Below are positions 61,238 to 64,000 of a stretch of 64,000 nt of DNA, in pieces; within the stretch, counting starts at the first letter, position 1; each line of letters begins with the position of its first letter. The position numbers were made by a program, and so were the translations under genes. Under the pieces are notes generated by a model, which saw only the letters and a program-made list of their open reading frames with translations, did no database searches and was not told the origin of the DNA. The stretch spans positions 1 to 64,000 of the forward strand of contig NZ_JOHY01000006.1 in assembly GCF_000721495.1 (NCBI RefSeq), written 5' to 3'. This DNA is from Streptomyces sp. NRRL F-5123. GTDB lineage: Bacteria; Actinomycetota; Actinomycetes; Streptomycetales; Streptomycetaceae.

Positions 61238-62091
61238 CGCGCGCCGCCGCCCAGCCACTCCAGGCCCTCGCCGCCGGAGCGGTCGGCGCCGACCAGCGAC
61301 AGGAAGGCGTCCTGCAGGCTGCCGGCCCCGCCGCGCACCTCGGCGAGGGTGCCGCGCGCCACGATCCGGCCCGCGGCCATGACCGCGACCCAGTCGCACA
61401 GGCTCTCCACGAGCTCCATCACGTGCGAGGAGAAGACCACCGTGCCGCCCCCGGCGGTGAAGCGCTCCAGCACCCCGCGGATGACCTGCGCGGACACCGG
61501 GTCGACGCCCTCGAACGGCTCGTCGAGGAAGAGGACGTCGGGGTTGTGCAGCAGGGCAGCGGCCAGGCCGATCTTCTTGCGCATGCCGGTCGAGTAGTCC
61601 ACCACCAGCTTGTGCTGGGCGCCGGTCAGGTCCAGCACGTCCAGCAGTTGGGCGGCGCGCCGGTCGGTCTCCGCGCCGGGCAGGCCGCGCAGCCGGCCGG
61701 TGTACGCGAGCAGTTCGCGCCCGGACAGCCGCTCGAAGAGCCGAAGGCCCTCGGGGAGCACGCCGATCCTGGCCTTCACCGCGACCGGGTCCGTCCACAC
61801 GTCGTGGCCGTGGATCTGCACCAGGCCGTCGTCCGGCCGCAGCAGTCCGGTGATCATGGACAGCGTCGTCGTCTTCCCCGCCCCGTTCGGCCCCACCAGG
61901 CCGACGAACAGGCCCGCGGGCAGGTCGAGATCGACGCCGGCCACGGCGGCCTGCGTGCCGAACTGCTTCCACAGCCCGCGCACCCGCACCGCCGGGACGG
62001 GCCCGTCCTCCTGCCCGCCGGCTCCCTCGGCGCGATTCCCGTAGTACGGCAGCGGCGCGCCCCGCTGTGCTTCCTGCTCCGACTCGGCCAT
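61234..62091 (-). CDS. ABC exporter ATP-binding protein
   Basis: 285 residues from ATG 62091, with GGGGAGG nine bases upstream. Walker A GPNGAGKTT, Q-loop LPEG, signature STGMRKK (C-loop variant), Walker B VLFLDEPFEGVDP, His in SSHVMEL. A 30-residue acidic/Gly leader stands before the domain. It is a CcmA-type multidrug ATPase coupled to the permease. Upstream, 61 bases away, is the right inverted-repeat arm. Confidence 0.94.
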   Translation of the reverse strand: MAESEQEAQRGAPLPYYGNRAEGAGGQEDGPVPAVRVRGLWKQFGTQAAVAGVDLDLPAGLFVGLVGPNGAGKTTTLSMITGLLRPDDGLVQIHGHDVWTDPVAVKARIGVLPEGLRLFERLSGRELLAYTGRLRGLPGAETDRRAAQLLDVLDLTGAQHKLVVDYSTGMRKKIGLAAALLHNPDVLFLDEPFEGVDPVSAQVIRGVLERFTAGGGTVVFSSHVMELVESLCDWVAVMAAGRIVARGTLAEVRGGAGSLQDAFLSLVGADRSGGEGLEWLGGGAR

Positions 62092-62151
62092 AGCCCGCCG
62101 CCTCCCCCTGCCCCGTGCCCTGCTCCGCGGCTCCCCACGGACGGTCACACC

Positions 62152-62172
62152 CTAGTGCTGTGACCGGGAGGG
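62152..62172. repeat. Right arm of the 21-bp inverted repeat
   Basis: Exact inverted copy of 59586-59606, 61 bases before the ATPase start. Read leftward, the adjacent DNA (62173 to about 62250) translates as a CGNAARCRAGRRKPVNPPG-like string, of a kind seen as a dispersed repeat in streptomycete genomes (from memory). Thus the arm may be part of a larger repeat. Confidence 0.85.
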
Positions 62173-62263
62173 TTCACCGGCTTGCGACGCCCGGCACGGC
62201 ACCTCGCTGCGTTGCCGCATCGACCGAGCAGGCCCACTACGAGGCCGAGCGGCCGCGCCCGAT

Positions 62264-62302
62264 GGCTCAGCGCCCCCGCGTCCGGCGGCTCAGCGCCCCC
62301 GC
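62264..62302. repeat. Direct duplication covering the prim-pol gene stop
   Basis: GGCTCAGCGCCCCCGC occurs at 62264-62279 and 62287-62302, period 23. The second copy contains the TGA (62290-62292) of the leftward prim-pol-like gene; the first repeats the triplet beyond it. Confidence 0.7.
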
Positions 62303-63033
62303 ACCGGCGCCGCGGCGCGGCCGCGCCCGGCGCCCGCACGGGCCGCGGCCGGCCGCGCGGGGCGGGCGCCGGCGTCCAGTGCCTCCATCGCCTCGCGGGC
62401 GCACGCGTAGGCCAGGGCGCCGAGTGCCTCCGTCGCGTCCGGCAGCCAGCGGTTGGCGGGAGTGGGCCGCCGGGCCCACATGACCATCCCTGCAGGAACG
62501 GTTCTTGTGGGCGGAGCGACGACCCAGCCGCCGCGTCCCAGCACCGAGAGGTCCAGCGACGCGGGCCGGCAGCCGAAGCTGCGCAGCGTGTCGGGCACCT
62601 TGTCCCCGCTGCCCGGCAGGACGAAGAACATTATCCGGCGGCCGGGGGCGCCGAGCACCGGTCCGAGCGGCAGGTTTATCCGCTCGCTGCGGGCCAGCGC
62701 CAGGCAGCCGGCGTTCTCGGAGACCTCGAGGACGTCGAAGGAGCGCCCGGTGGGCAGCAGGACGGACGCGCGCGGCTGCTTCTGCCACATGTGCTGCACG
62801 GTCGGTACCGCGCCGCTCGCCTGCGTCACCCAGTCGGGGCGCGTGGGGTGCGCGCCGGGCGCCGGGCAGTCGGCCGCGCTGCAGGAGCAGCAGGGCGCAC
62901 CGTCGGGGTCGGTCTCCAGCCAGGTGCCGGGCAGGACGTCCCACTGGCGTTCCTCGGCGTAGCGGACAGCCGCCTCGGCCGGATCACCGGCGAGCTGCGG
63001 CGGGGATGAGGTGCTTTTGTCCACGCGGAGCAC
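62290..63033 (-). CDS. Bifunctional DNA primase/polymerase-like (prim-pol) protein
   Basis: 247 residues from GTG 63033, with GAGGGG about six bases upstream. It matches the prim-pol N-terminal fold of actinobacterial proteins: AVRYAEERQWDVLPGTWLE, CCSCSAADCPAPGAHPTRPDWVTQAS (Cys-rich), GCLALARSERINLPLGPVLGAPGRRIMFFVLPGSGDKVPDTLRSFGCRP. Catalytic acidic residues are not clear, so activity may be lost. An Arg/Ala-rich tail ends in the local duplication. There is no plasmid or prophage context. Confidence 0.72.
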   Translation of the reverse strand: MLRVDKSTSSPPQLAGDPAEAAVRYAEERQWDVLPGTWLETDPDGAPCCSCSAADCPAPGAHPTRPDWVTQASGAVPTVQHMWQKQPRASVLLPTGRSFDVLEVSENAGCLALARSERINLPLGPVLGAPGRRIMFFVLPGSGDKVPDTLRSFGCRPASLDLSVLGRGGWVVAPPTRTVPAGMVMWARRPTPANRWLPDATEALGALAYACAREAMEALDAGARPARPAAARAGAGRGRAAAPVRGR

Positions 63034-63378
63034 AACAGCCCCTCGCCGCCCGGGGTTACGGGCGGGGGCCGGGCCGGGTCATAGCAGGCGCACGGATGCA
63101 CTAACGGGGGCGCGTGCGGGCAGCGGGGCCCGGTGACGGGTAGTCAGTGGGAGGAGACATCGGCGCTTGCCGGTGAAATCCCGCAAAGCGGGGCATTTCC
63201 TGGTCAAGGACTGGGAAAGTATCGCCCAGCGGAGCCGCACAGTCATGCGGGACCGGGCCACCGGGCGATGCGAACGCCCGCCGGGCCCACCGCAGTCGGG
63301 CCGCGGCGCCGTCGCGCCGCGGAGCCGTACACGGACGTCGGTCACCGGGACGGGTCGACGAGGACGAGGGGGACAACC
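63034..63378. other. Intergenic region of 345 bases
   Basis: Between the divergent prim-pol and regulator genes. A small hairpin CCCGC-AAA-GCGGG (about 63179-63192) and TTTCC...GGAAA arms flanking a spacer (near 63196-63218) are the only structures. AAGTAT (63217) is a weak -10. No gene, riboswitch or tRNA was recognised. Confidence 0.45.
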
Positions 63379-64000
63379 ATGGCCGCACGACCACTTGTGG
63401 CGCGCCAGCCCAACGAGCGGCTCCAGTCGCTCATCCAGGAGGCCGGCTGCTCCAACGCCGGGCTCGCCCGCAGGGTCAACATGTGCGGGGCCGAGCACGG
63501 CCTCGATCTGCGCTACGACAAGACGTCGGTGGCGCGCTGGCTGCGCGGGCAGCAGCCGCGCGGCAGGGCGCCGGGCATCGTCGCCGAGGCGCTCGGCCGC
63601 AAGCTCGGCCGTGCCGTGTCGATCGAGGAGATCGGCATGGCGGACGGCAAGAACCTGGCGACGGGCATCGGCCTGCACTTCTCGCCCACCGTGCTCGGAG
63701 CGATCGAGCAGGTCTGCGAGCTGTGGCGCAGCGACGTCGGCCGCCGGGAGTTCCTGACCGGCTCCACGGTCGCCGCCTCCGCGCTGGTGGAGCCCAGCAG
63801 GGACTGGCTGATCACCCGCCCCGACCAGGGCGTGGCCCGCAACGGCGGGGCAAAGGTGGGCGCTTCGGACGTCGAGGCGGTCCGCGCGACCACCCAGGCG
63901 CTCACCGATCTGGACCACCGCTTCGGCAGCGGCCACGTCCGGCCGGTCGTCGTGCACTACCTCAACAGCGTGGTGTCCGGCCTGCTGGCGGGCAGTTACC
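63379..64000 (+). CDS. NsdA-like transcriptional regulator (3' truncated)
   Basis: Open from ATG 63379 (GAGGGGG seven bases upstream) to the window end, over 200 codons with no stop. The N-terminus has a helix-turn-helix-like region: NERLQSLIQEAGCSNAGLARRVNMCGAEHGLDLRYDKTSVARWLRGQQPRG. A conserved middle follows, SPTVLGAIEQVCELWRSDVGRREFLTGSTVAAS, and VDLDHRF-type end VRATTQALTDLDHRFGSGHVRPVVVHYLNSVV. The sequence fits the streptomycete NsdA/regulator family with C-terminal TPR repeats. Family members affect sporulation and antibiotic timing. Confidence 0.85.
   Translation, partial: MAARPLVARQPNERLQSLIQEAGCSNAGLARRVNMCGAEHGLDLRYDKTSVARWLRGQQPRGRAPGIVAEALGRKLGRAVSIEEIGMADGKNLATGIGLHFSPTVLGAIEQVCELWRSDVGRREFLTGSTVAASALVEPSRDWLITRPDQGVARNGGAKVGASDVEAVRATTQALTDLDHRFGSGHVRPVVVHYLNSVVSGLLAGSY

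Noticed and set aside
63079..63957. Minus-strand frame opposite the truncated regulator
   Set aside because: It is antisense to a strongly recognisable family gene and has GC-shadow amino-acid composition.

Overview
The window is very GC-rich DNA of Streptomyces type. Pointers are frequent GTG/TTG starts, leaderless-looking promoters, GTGA and ATGA stop-start overlaps, futalosine menaquinone genes, DUF3027/DUF2771/DUF2530 proteins and an IdeR/DmdR1 repressor with its iron box. There are no rRNA or tRNA genes, CRISPR arrays or recognisable transposase genes. The first 65 bases are not genomic: they are an Illumina Nextera adapter with index left on the contig end. Both ends are cut, so the first gene (a sortase-anchored surface protein) lacks its 5' part and the last (an NsdA-like regulator) lacks its 3' part.

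Layout. 0-9 kb: LPXTG protein tail, VanZ protein, a helicase-C/WYL-like protein, a HAAS-domain membrane protein, then a four-gene siderophore-iron ABC importer (two permeases, ATPase, lipoprotein) read leftward from a DmdR1-type iron box. 9-15 kb: HAD hydrolase, cold-shock protein, mqnD-mqnB (futalosine pathway), a DUF2771 lipoprotein and an MFS protein. The mqnD frame has no stop at its expected end and runs through a terminator hairpin. 15-30 kb: DUF3027 protein, sacsin-like GHKL protein, P-type ATPase, NCS2 permease, a MarR-MFS-thpR operon, aldo/keto reductase, SGNH hydrolase and a secreted beta-propeller. 30-42 kb: serC, a fused FAD/Fe-S D-lactate-type dehydrogenase, citrate synthase, pdxH, a structured minus-strand small-RNA candidate, a PAS protein, a SIS protein, dmdR1, an alpha/beta hydrolase with no nucleophile serine, and a lipoprotein.

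42-57 kb is one surface-secretion region. A lone WXG100 protein converges on a large FHA-FtsK/SpoIIIE (EccC-like) ATPase. Divergent from the ATPase runs a Tad/Flp pilus operon: SAF protein, CpaE-like, CpaF, TadB, TadC, Flp pilin, two TadE-like proteins and a TadG-like protein. It ends in a 1000-residue membrane protein joining LysM to a BTAD/SARP-type regulatory domain. 57-64 kb holds a repeat-rich spacer, a CGNR/ABATE regulator divergent from an MFS exporter, a two-gene ABC exporter bounded by perfect 21-bp inverted repeats, a prim-pol-like protein and the truncated regulator.

Connections. DmdR1 (38.9 kb) is very probably the repressor acting on the iron box at 9.1 kb. The Tad genes, the EccC/WXG100 pair and the LysM-BTAD protein form the most system-like block. 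The items most worth following up are the stop-less mqnD, the minus-strand RNA at 36.2 kb, the inverted-repeat-bounded ABC cassette, the LexA-like box before a serine-less hydrolase, and stop codons that lie inside short local duplications at several gene ends.
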